Positions 1 to 8,935 of a stretch of 20,729 nt of DNA are shown piece after piece. The notes beneath the pieces are model-generated. The model was not told the DNA's origin. It did no database searches and worked only from the letters and a program-made list of their open reading frames with translations. The DNA lies in the NCBI GenBank assembly GCA_019649035.1, contig BMAT01002961.1, forward strand, positions 39,618-60,346, in the 5' to 3' direction. The translations under genes and the position numbers were made by a program. The stretch comes from Elysia marginata. Its lineage: Eukaryota > Mollusca > Gastropoda > Plakobranchidae. The number at the start of each line of letters is the position of its first letter. Position 1 is the first letter of the stretch.

Positions 1-250
1 AATGGAAGTTAACAACAGTAATGATACCAATAGAGTTTGTAATGGAATTTAACAACAGTAATGATACCAGTTTTATAATTGATGTTAACAGCAGTAATGA
101 TATCAACAAAGTATTTAATGGAAGTTAAAGGCAGTAACTGTATCAACAGAGTTTCTAATCAATGTTAACAATATGTTAACAACAGTAGTGATATCAACAG
201 AGTTTCTAATTGATGTTAACAACGGGAAACTATATCAACAGAGTTTTAAA
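1..250. repeat. Diverged 40-bp minisatellite array, left end
   Basis: About six copies of a 40-bp unit are visible. Each carries a GTTAACAACAGTAA-like core, then GATATCAACAGAGTTT or a variant. Copies differ by substitutions (GATACCAA, TGTATCAA), and some are shortened or lengthened, for example near 66-76 and 157-172. The array is open at base 1, so it continues outside the window. The same unit in the same orientation forms the cleaner array at 20473-20729. Within a unit, TTGAT and ATCAA flank GTTAAC and GTAAC, giving an imperfect hairpin. No coding potential is apparent. Confidence 0.88.
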
Positions 251-647
251 ATCGAATGCTAAGAGTTTTGTTTTCACAGGCTTTCTAAGCTTTAGTTGAT
301 TTTTTTGTGTGTGTTTTATGGAAATACGTAACCATGATTAAAAGAATGAGATCTTTGGCCAGCTTACAAGGCTTTTACTTGAGGAGAAAAAGCACGTGTC
401 TGGCAGGTGAAACACAGAAATGTCAGCTTTTGTGGTCACTTGTGTCAACGAATTTCAGGTCGCAGACAAACAAAACGTATAACATGGACACTGGGAAAAC
501 GCGGGTATTTGCTCAACATTATTAATTAGGCACATGAACTTATGAGCTGGTTTGAAGACATTAATGTTGGATTTTCATGTTATTTCTATTAAGACCTGAT
601 TTTTTTTTGGTGACTGTAATGGTGTTCTTTGTATATTTCTCCTCCAG
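251..647. other. Upstream intron sequence, no gene recognised
   Basis: This stretch ends in a good splice acceptor (pyrimidine-rich TTTCTCCTCCAG at 636-647), so it is read as the 3' part of an intron whose upstream exon lies outside the window. A 72-codon open frame at 307-525 has no recognisable motif and looks like chance. A CACGTG E-box lies at about 391-396; its significance is unknown. Confidence 0.6.
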
Positions 648-709
648 CCGCTCCCTGGATGTGGAAGTGCCGACAGAGACAACGCCTCTCCGATCAGATT
701 TTGAACGAG
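648..709 (+). CDS. CBARP: CBARP-like gene, internal exon (62 bp)
   Basis: This is the first exon of the CBARP-like gene visible here. It follows the acceptor TTTCTCCTCCAG. One base completes an upstream codon, then 20 codons read RSLDVEVPTETTPLRSDFER, then one base (G) carries over. That phase 1 end fits the next exon at 2443, which starts with the last two bases of a codon (G plus AT gives Asp). The donor would be GAG/GCAAGA, a GC-type donor with a good match to the GC-AG consensus. A weaker GT donor at 734 (CTC/GTAGCT) is also phase 1 and would add eight residues. By analogy with vertebrate CBARP this is juxtamembrane cytosolic sequence, just after the transmembrane helix. No conserved motif sits in this exon, so it is the least secure of the three. 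Confidence 0.62.
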
Positions 710-2442
710 GCAAGACATTGTATTTTTACTCTCGTAGCTTCTAACAATAGTCTCTTAATGAATCAAACCTCTCAGCATTGCGCAATAAAGCATTGCCATT
801 AGGCCTAAGATTAATATGGCACAGGTTTTTTTTTTCCATTTTTATCATTAGAAATTCACAGTTTAGTAATAATAGGTTCGATGACGTCATTGTTACTGAT
901 CTAAAGTTGCATTTTGAAACGTAGTGTGGACTCTAATAGTTTTGTTTTATTTGTTCGTTTGCTTTTGTGTTGTTCTTGTTAAGAACAAATCAGAAGGGTA
1001 AAGTCAAGCTTAACTATTTGTTTAGCATAGATGCCAAACTGTGCTTTAAAAGTTTTTCCATTATAATCTGTGAATGAACGTGGAAACCCTAAGCATCATT
1101 GTCTTGCGGGCGTTTTGGAGTGTAGAAATAAGAATCGCCTAAGTCCACGTCAAGCTTATTAAAATGTGCGTGGGAAAGGCTGGCCGTCTTGACGCAACTA
1201 GACTGGGCAGAGCCTAAGAGGGTAACGACCAATGGGATTACAGGATCAGGGAGCAGGCCATTGACCGCCAGCCGCGGTCTGTCTTGTAATTAGGCCTGGA
1301 TGGAATTAGGCCACTCACAGCTTGTTTGCCACCTAATCAGTTTATCAAAAAAAAAAAAGAGATCTCAACTCATCAGTAGATCAAATAAGAGTTTTCAACT
1401 GGTTTATAGAGTTCAAGTTGGCATTTTTTTTTCATTCGTGTTTTTACTTCATTGAGAAATAAGTATAAAGGTGTTTGTGGAATTACTTAGCTTTGTTTTG
1501 AGATGTAGGCGACCATGCCGTCTCTTCCCAGCCTTGTGGTGATTAGTGTTTTGTTCAATATTTGTCTCCAGTGTTTTCACACGTGTTTTTATATCTATTT
1601 ATAGAACACGGAGATTACGCTGGTTGATTTTGAAATATAGAAATAAAAGAAAAAAATAATATCTTGGCGCAGAGTGACCGGCTTTTAGGTCTAACAATTC
1701 TTCGTACCTTAGCACAAAAAGTTTGTAAATTCATATTGTCTCTGATTTCTTTTAGTGAACTTGCATCAGTTAAAGTGTAACTGGGTTTTTATTTCAACAT
1801 ATGTATATTACAGAAAATGTTATACTAAAGTGTCTGAAATTGAAAAATAATGATAAGTTATACTTAAATGGTTTTTTAAATGATTAACTTTTACTTCGAA
1901 TACCACATCTTCTTGAAACGCTTGTAGTCAGGAATTTCGAACTTCAGAATGATAAATCCAACAAAATTATCTCAACGGAAACTTTGCTTCCAAATAATTT
2001 TTTAACCCTTGAAGCTTAACATAGTAAATATTGCGTTTTACCTAAATGTTAGTTCTAAAAATGAACTTCCGGTCATAGGGCCGCCGATTTGATCCGGCTA
2101 ATGAGTTATTAATTACTATTTTTTTGAAACATCTGAACCTTTCAAATGTAGAAGTGTCAAAGCGAACAATAGAATCGATTGTTTCTCGATTTTCTCCGGA
2201 TTTTCGTTGTGATTGATATTTTTCTCTAAATTATTTTATTGTTTTTCCAGTTTTCTTTTTGTAATCTTTTATACCTTTCAACGTTCTTTCTCGAAAGTTG
2301 CAAGACTAGGTTAGGATTTCATTTTTACCTTTTTTCTAGGCTTGTGTGACAACAAAAGTCGGTTATTTTTTATCTAATGTACTGTGTATGGTAAAAGATA
2401 GTCCAGCTATTGTTCACGTTGTCACTGCTCCTGATACTCCAG
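710..2442 (+). other. Intron, probable GC-AG class
   Basis: The intron runs from GCAAGACA at 710 to the acceptor CTGATACTCCAG ending at 2442. Most of it is AT-rich with no gene. Two local features stand out: a perfect cAMP-response-element palindrome TGACGTCA at 882-889, and a less AT-rich island at about 1080-1330. Poly-A and poly-T runs occur near 826 and 1348. No transposon ends were recognised. Confidence 0.55.
1080..1330. promoter_or_regulatory. Candidate intronic regulatory island
   Basis: This island is visibly less AT-rich than the rest of the intron. It contains a CCAAT motif (GACCAATGGG near 1227), a GCCGCGG patch near 1270, and AATTAGGCC repeated exactly at 1288-1296 and 1304-1312, 16 bp apart. 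TAATTA/ATTAG sequences are typical homeodomain targets. A decayed repeat is an equally simple explanation. There is no direct evidence of function. Confidence 0.2.
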
Positions 2443-2647
2443 ATGGCACCCTGGATCAGGGCGACGACGACTGGAAAGACGCTACAGGCGAGACCGTGGA
2501 GCAGGCAACCCCTGCACGTCACAAGATGGCCGGTAACGTACCGTACCAGCACAGCACTGGCAGTTGGGGCAGTGGGTGTCGCAGAGTTTCCTTCCAGTTG
2601 GACAACATCCCACGCTCCAGCTCTTCCGGCGACTTCAAAGGCCGAAG
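2443..2647 (+). CDS. CBARP: CBARP-like gene, internal exon (205 bp) with RRVSF motif
   Basis: The exon follows acceptor CTGATACTCCAG and ends CGAAG/GTTCGAG. It starts two bases into a codon, encodes about 67 full codons and ends after two bases of an Arg codon, so it is phase-compatible with both neighbours. The sequence is acidic at first (GTLDQGDDDWKD) and then Ser/Arg-rich. RRVSF at 2580-2594 matches the RRVSF stretch of vertebrate CBARP, about the same distance before the next conserved block; RRxS is also a PKA-type site. Splicing to 3532 yields FKGRRYIEGDFHH, matching the vertebrate GRRY..EGDFHH segment, which supports this donor despite its weak GTTCGA sequence. Read-through would hit a stop at 2703-2705. 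Confidence 0.78.
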
Positions 2648-3531
2648 GTTCGAGTCTATCTTATTCATTCTTAAGGCCCTCCAGAAACACAGTGACAGCT
2701 CTTGACTTGACTAGTAAAGTAATGGTATTAAATACGATCGTCATAAGATAAAAAAGATAAGACAGACGTTGTTGATCAACTTTCAAATATACTGTCATAA
2801 ACGATATGCATGTTCATGTGATATACATAGTCTGATTATTATATTTTACTTTCTTGGACAGAGACACCTAAGGCAAACGCGCTATCAGAACTGTACGTTT
2901 CACAACACAGTTCTACCACATGGGCAAACATTCAACCACCTCCCTAATTATAGCCATGCATTTGTTAACACTTAAAACATGCAGATGTTAGACGATTCTC
3001 TTACAAACACGCACAATATGGATGTCAATATACGCATCAACACCCATGTTAAAGAATGGCCGATCAAGTGAGGGAGTCGTAAACTTTCAGTAACATTCAA
3101 GACTGTTATTTACTTCAGTGCTGTGTTCAATACCGATGTCCATTGCATTAGATCACCGATAAAAGCTTAAGGAACGATCTTTATACGAAGTTGAACATTG
3201 ATGTTTCAATTCAATTTAGAGTTTTGCCTATAACAAAGCTAACTGGCGAGAGACAAATCATAAAACACTTGAGAATAAATTTGAGTTAGAATTATTGACA
3301 CAAAGTAACCTTATACAAATACTGTAAAGTAGATGGGGGGTATTTTAGACTCTATCTCAACTGATATGCGGAGATGTATTATGGATAAAAAGCTAATTAA
3401 GTTCCCAGTATTTTTTTCATCAGTGTTTTGTTTTTACTTTAACTTAGAATATTATATAGGCCTTACTCATCTCTCGATTTTTTTTCTACCTTCTGATTGT
3501 TCTTCATGATTCATTTTGTTTCGTCCGCCAG
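2648..3531 (+). other. Intron, GT-AG
   Basis: The intron begins GTTCGAGTC and ends with a pyrimidine-rich tract (CTCGATTTTTTTTCTACC and onward) and CCGCCAG at 3531. It is AT-rich with no recognisable internal gene or transposon. Retention would add 18 residues after the Arg codon and stop at 2703-2705. The donor departs from the usual GTRAGT, so regulated or inefficient splicing is possible. Confidence 0.65.
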
Positions 3532-6500
3532 GTATATAGAAGGCGACTTTCACCACTTTAAGTATTCGAGAATTGGCCTATCACCGTTACTGCCGCGTCA
3601 GTACTCTATGGGAGGGGCCGGATCGCCCATACCTGGCCGCATGTTCCTAGACCAGAATCGCTTCTCTTCTTTAGACGAGAGCAGCACCCTCGCCACTCGT
3701 AACAGACCTCACTCGGACACAAGTCCGGGCCGCAGCCCCGGGCACAGCCCCGCCTACTCCAAGGCGTTCTACAGCGCTGACGCGCAGGCGCTGCAACTCC
3801 AGTTCCAACAGACGAAGCAGCTGCGGCAACAGAAGCTGCTGTCCCAGGTGGAAGCAGCGTTGGCTTCTGGTTCGAGCACGTCGCCAACACCAGCAGCCTC
3901 GCTGGCACCAGCTGTTTCACCGCGGCGAAGTCCGTGCAGCCCGAACCGACAGCCGTCAGACGAGCTTCAGAGTCTTCACCCAAACCAAAGTTCTCAGCAG
4001 CACCAGCAGAGTCTTCTCGCTAGCCGCAGGTCAAACTCAGACAGGGAGTCCACATCGCCCAGACTCTCCCCGAGGATTCCCTCTACAGAACACCTGCGGC
4101 ACTTGTCTCTAGATAATCTGGAGACGTCTCCTAACTCTCACAGACACTCGGGCCAAAGACACGCGCGGAACTCACCCTCCCCGTCTTCCGTACTCATACA
4201 AAACATACGCGACACGGGTGCAGGCAGTGGCGGTAATGTAGGGGGCGCTTCGAATCTCTCGCCTTCGCCGCCGTTCAAACCACTCCTACAATACGATTAT
4301 AGCAACCCCGCTAGGAAAACCACACCCCTTCGCCGCTCACCGCTGGCTGCTCTTGTGATGCCCAGTGGCGATGGAGATTCCGTCACTAGCAGTATAGTCC
4401 CACCAGCAAGAGACTCCCCACCATCCCCATTCCGTCCCATCCAGGACAACATGACAGGGAGTTCGCCATCACCACCATACAGACCAGTCAGGACCCAAGT
4501 TGCCGTAGAAGTCCATCAAATTCAAAACAACAATAAAACTTTTTATACCAACAACAACAATAACAGTTTCGTCAACGATGGAAACAGCCAAGAGGGAGGT
4601 ATCTACAGTGGCAACAGCTCCGAGGAGCAGTATAATTTGCTAGCAGATAGACTAGACAGGGCACGCTCTTACGTTTTAGAATCTTCCTCTTCTTGCTCTT
4701 CATTTCAAGCCGTTCCTTTGTCGATTCCTTCGGCGACGCATCCTCCGGCACAAGCTAGGCCTGTGAGCTCTATGCTTCACAAACAAAACAATCCCCAACA
4801 AAACCTCACCAAGCAGACTAGTAACGTCGTGGTCTGCGTGGATGAAGTGGAAACACCGGTGCTGCCAGAACAACAGCAGCCGTTTTTCCCCAAGATCAGC
4901 GGAGATAACAGAGTTTACTTCAACAAAAATCAAACTTCGTCAAAAGATTACGACTTATTTAAAATCACGGAGTTTACTCTCGAGCCTGCTGTGGCGGCTG
5001 ATATAGACCTTTCTCCCGAGGGAGAGTTCCACAAGTCGAAATCTCTGATTCGGTACAACGATACAGGTAGCTTGGAAAAGCTTAACGATGAAGACGACCA
5101 GGAAATGGAATTTCTTTGTTCAGCGCCACAACCTTCGCCCACAGTCGGGGACAATGAAAACAGACAAGAAGCAAACTTAGGAAAGTCGCCAACCTTTCAA
5201 TTCTGTCACCATTACCAAGAGCACCAATGCCACCATCAATGTCAAAACTGTTGCCAAAATGACCAAACCGGTAAAGCAGAGGTTACGGGGAGGGAAGGAA
5301 TACTAGCCGCCTGTGGCAAGACCACACGGAGAAACAGAGCGCTGTGGCGGCTCAGGGCTACGCTAGAGGAGGAGGAAGAATGCAGTGATACCTTGAGAAT
5401 GGAGGACATGACCACATCCCCAGATGATGAGTCTGCAGATTGTGAGGAAGGTGAGGCTCAGGTAACAACAGAAACACCCAATACGACCTCTTTCGACTCC
5501 AACAATGCTCAGAGTGATGCTTGCCAGAGCGACCACCATGATAGCGGCATACAGTTCGAGTCGTGCTGTCGAGTAGCGGTGATTCCCGCAGAGCACGACC
5601 CTCACGGTAACGACCACAGAGAGCTTGGTGAACACCAAGGAGCTTATAGAGACGCTGACAGCTCGCAAGGCGCTTATGTTCACGTTGAACTGAACCGAGG
5701 TGGAAATAGCCCAGGTGCACATCTGAACTTAGGGAACACTCTGCGTCCAAATTATGAGAATAGGCGTTTAGTGTTTCGGCGAGGTGTGCCTGCTAAAGGC
5801 GTCGCTTACTGCGGGGGTTACAGGCCTGCTAACAGCAAAGACGAGAACAGCTTTGACAGTGTGGAGACAGATTTTGACGGAGACAGAGAGGGCGAGGTTT
5901 CCGACACGTCCAGACCTGAGGTGACCTCCACGTCCTTCGAGTCGTCCACCACGACGGACAACACGGACAGCACCACGGAGAGCCAGGCCAGCAAACTGCG
6001 TCAGATGAAGGCAGACTCGGGGTACAAGTCGCTGGAGACGCAACGACAGGCGTCACGTGACAAGACAGACGCTGTGACGGTAGTGGGGACTGATGGGAAG
6101 ATCGTCAAGAGAGGCAGTCGGGCGAGTAGCGAAGACTTGGGGGACGGGCCAACGGCAAGACGAGATAGCCGCGGTACGGCTGTGCTTCACCCGTTAGTGT
6201 TAAACAGAGGAAGCGGCCAGAGAACGCTGGAAGGTTCGAACTCTCTGCCGACAACTCACAAGCCTAACAAGCAAATCAGTGAAAACGGGATTAGCGCAAA
6301 GAGTAGCAAGGAGGAAAGTATTTCCACCTTTCCATTGACTACTGCCAAATCTTTTCCGGCTTCTTCCGCTTCACCTTCTCTCCCCTGGCGGATCGAAAGA
6401 CGCAGTGAAAGAACGGCGTCTAAGAAAAGGCGTGAGTTTTCCAGAGAGCGCCAGAGCGTCCAGGTAGTCTATGAAAGCATCCACGAGCCGGATGTAGAAG

Positions 6501-7279
6501 GGGAGACAACTGCCGGGGCAGTCAGTTCGAGCCCGTCTACCTCGTCTCAGTCGCATGTGAACTCGCTGCACCGATCGAACGACGACAGTTTTGAGGAGGA
6601 AAGCTCCATACCCAGCAAACGTTCAATGTTCGCGAGATTCTTCAAGTCGCAAGGGCCTCGCTTCATCCCCGGTCATTCTTCGCGATCTCATTACCTTAGT
6701 CGAGACTACAGCATAGACGAAAAGACGAACTCGATATTCAATGAGTTCGTTAGACAGGACGTTACTTACCAGATCTCTCCTCTTTGCTCAAAGAGCAGAG
6801 GGACCGGTAGTGGGGGAAGGGCAGCAGGGGGAGGAGGCAGTAGATTCTCCAATAGGAGGTCGCCCCGAAGAAACGCTCAGCAAAAGTTCCAGCGGAAACA
6901 TACAGACCCGGGTTACTTCCACAGGAGCGAGGGAGACAATGGAGACTTTCCAAGCTTCTCGCACAGAGACCGCTTCGCCCACGGCCGGCGGAGCGACAGC
7001 AGTGCGAGTTCAGCGAGGCGGATATCGCCGCGTGACAGCATAGAAGAACGTGAAGACGATGAGATCGATGACATTGATGAAGCGGTGGCCATGGCGGAGA
7101 AGGCCGGCCGAGTGAACTGTAGCAGTGTGATATCTGTGGGTCTGGACATGCCTAGTGCCAAACTGTGCGCGCCCAGTCCGCGCTTCCTGGAATCTCAACT
7201 GGAGACCGTCTCTCTACAAGACAACCATGCCAGCTCGCCGCTAGAGGGAGACACTCACCAAGCAGACTACGTCATATGA
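3532..7279 (+). CDS. CBARP: CBARP-like calcium channel beta-subunit-associated regulatory protein, terminal exon
   Basis: This one exon encodes the last 1,248 residues and stop TGA at 7277-7279. It starts at the acceptor, not at the TTG/ATG just upstream. Conserved blocks in order are YIEGDFHH (3533-3556), ALWRLRATLE (5339-5368), DSGYKSLE (6014-6037), RDYSIDEKT then FNEFVRQD (6701-6760) and HTDPGY (6899-6916), all colinear with vertebrate CBARP as recalled. In vertebrates that protein is a single-pass membrane glycoprotein of neurons and endocrine cells. Two cytosolic domains bind Cav-beta, and it suppresses channel current and exocytosis; a similar role here is inferred. No transmembrane segment occurs in this exon, so it is all cytosolic. 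Between blocks it is disordered, rich in Ser, Pro, Gln and Asn. It has a Gln/Leu-rich probable helix at about 3776-3871, three SPPxPF-type repeats, a Cys/His cluster, an acidic run near 7045-7080, and C-terminus DYVI. It is less AT-rich than its flanks. Confidence 0.86.
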
Positions 7280-7889
7280 CATACATAATGTACAAATTGT
7301 TTTTAAGATTGTTTGAAAGTGACCCGTTATAAAAGCAAGCTTGGGTGTACGAAGAGATAAAGGGAGGCAGCCATCAAAACAGATTCTGTCATGCAGTATA
7401 AAAAATCAGCGTAGAGTATGGCTTTTTTTAAAAAATATTGGGAAAATTGTTTTGGGTTTTAAAAAAGGTCCTATAGATCGACTCTTCGTCATACGATGCA
7501 TAGAGAGAACACTACTATTTTAAAGTGAATGTTTGTAAGCGCTAGGAAGAGTATAAGAAAAAGTTTCCACGGTTTTTGTGAAGAACTTTACCAGAATGAC
7601 AGTGTTCAAACAAATCATTGCTCTTAATTGCTTCATGATCGTCCAATGAGAATGTTACAGTAACATGAAGAGGAGGTACCAAGTACCAAGGTTGTGACTT
7701 CCTAATGTTGAACCAATGTTCTCTTTACTCTAGCGTTGTAACCTCAAACCAAAATTATTGTATTGAAGCACAGTATCCACCCACTTACTTCTTATTTACA
7801 CATGTTTAACATTTATTTGTTTTCTTGCCTTTCGAATTTATACACGTAAGTCGTAAATGCGTTGTTTGTTTGTTTATTTATTTTTTTTT

Positions 7890-7911
7890 GGGGGGGGAGG
7901 TGGGCCGGGGG
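7890..7911 (+). other. G-rich tract, potential G-quadruplex
   Basis: Directly after a run of T, eight G are followed by A, GG, T, GGG, CC and GGGGG. The first run can supply two tetrad columns, so four G-runs of three are available within 22 bp. If transcribed it would lie in the 3' UTR about 610 nt after the stop. Confidence 0.4.
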
Positions 7912-7954
7912 TGAGATTAACTAGTTCTAACAAGTCTTATTCACTGTACAAAAC

Positions 7955-7962
7955 TGTAAATA
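7955..7962 (+). promoter_or_regulatory. Pumilio-type recognition element in the probable 3' UTR
   Basis: TGTAAATA fits the PUF-protein consensus UGUANAUA exactly. It lies about 680 nt after the stop codon on the sense strand. An 8-mer can occur by chance, and whether this base is in the mature transcript is not proven. Confidence 0.25.
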
Positions 7963-8882
7963 TATCTCACTTCACTATAAGAAATTTATCATGCAAGTGT
8001 TACAAACCTCTTTTCTTCTATTTGATAAGTCGACGTGAGCCAAAGAGAATGATCTTTTCCATTACTTTACAACAAATCATCGAGATACAAACAACAAGTT
8101 TATACCCTACCAAAAATTGTTTTCTTTTCCTAACATAACCTCACAGATGAAGTACTTGTATCGCTCAATTTTGCTCTTATTTTTTAACTTATAAAGCCTG
8201 TATACCAAAAAAAAAAAAGACCTGAACTTTCTGTTTTGATATCGATCAGTTATCGGAATGACTATCTAGGTCATTGTCCTGCTCCAAGCCAATCGTGTCC
8301 AATATTGGAGGCTAATGATGGTGTGTTGATGTTACTTCTCACTCTATTTATTGTTATGCCCACCCCTGTAACATGGTTCTCATGTAACTTGACTTCTGTA
8401 CCTCAAAGCTCACGCACACAATATGAAAATATTTCTGCACGGTTTTCCATATTTGTTTTATCTAAAGCTGTTGCAATTGCTTGAACCCACGCACACAACA
8501 CTGTCGAGTCAATTTTTCACGTTTGCGTTATTTCCGAGTATGGGAAAATGAAAAAGATAATAATGGTATAGGGTATGAAAAAGGAACTTTGTTTTCTTTT
8601 GTTGCCGCTTCAAATCATGTGATATATGTATGATAGTATTTATAATGCAAGCTATAGAAGTTAACGCATAGATCGATTTTCGACGGCACCCAACATTCGT
8701 GACTAGTTTTTTTATGAACAAGAGACCAATGGGAGGCAGGGGGTGGAACTTCATTTCCAAGAATGAAGACCATAAGACAAATAAGACAAAATTTTTGTTT
8801 CTGTATAAAACTTTTTTTTCTGCTGTGATTCTTCACTGTGATTCTCTTCTGAGGCGGGTTCTCGTCGACACACCGATACACT

Positions 8883-8935
8883 CGTTGTTGCTGTTGTCGT
8901 TGTTGTTGTTGTTGTTGTTGTTGCTGTTGTTGTTA
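8883..8935. repeat. (TTG)n microsatellite
   Basis: A run of about 17 TTG triplets is interrupted by a few CTG and TCG variants. It creates a false leucine-rich open frame on the + strand. Confidence 0.9.

Noticed and set aside
1-250. CRISPR array or other spaced-repeat system
   Set aside because: The units are contiguous tandem copies with no unique spacers, in a eukaryotic context. This is a minisatellite.
307-525. Small 72-codon + strand frame as an upstream CBARP exon
   Set aside because: No convincing splice sites at its edges, no transmembrane segment and no similarity to the expected N-terminal part.
3497-3531. TTG/ATG codons at the 5' end of the long open frame as the translation start
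   Set aside because: This stretch is pyrimidine-rich and ends CCGCCAG at 3531, a splice acceptor. The conserved GRRY..EGDFHH block appears only when 2647 is joined to 3532.
3606-3983. Antisense open frames across the long exon (for example 3606-3983, 5358-5750, 5768-6043)
   Set aside because: They are shadows created by the lower AT content and codon pattern of the + strand coding exon. None has a motif, splice context or conserved block.
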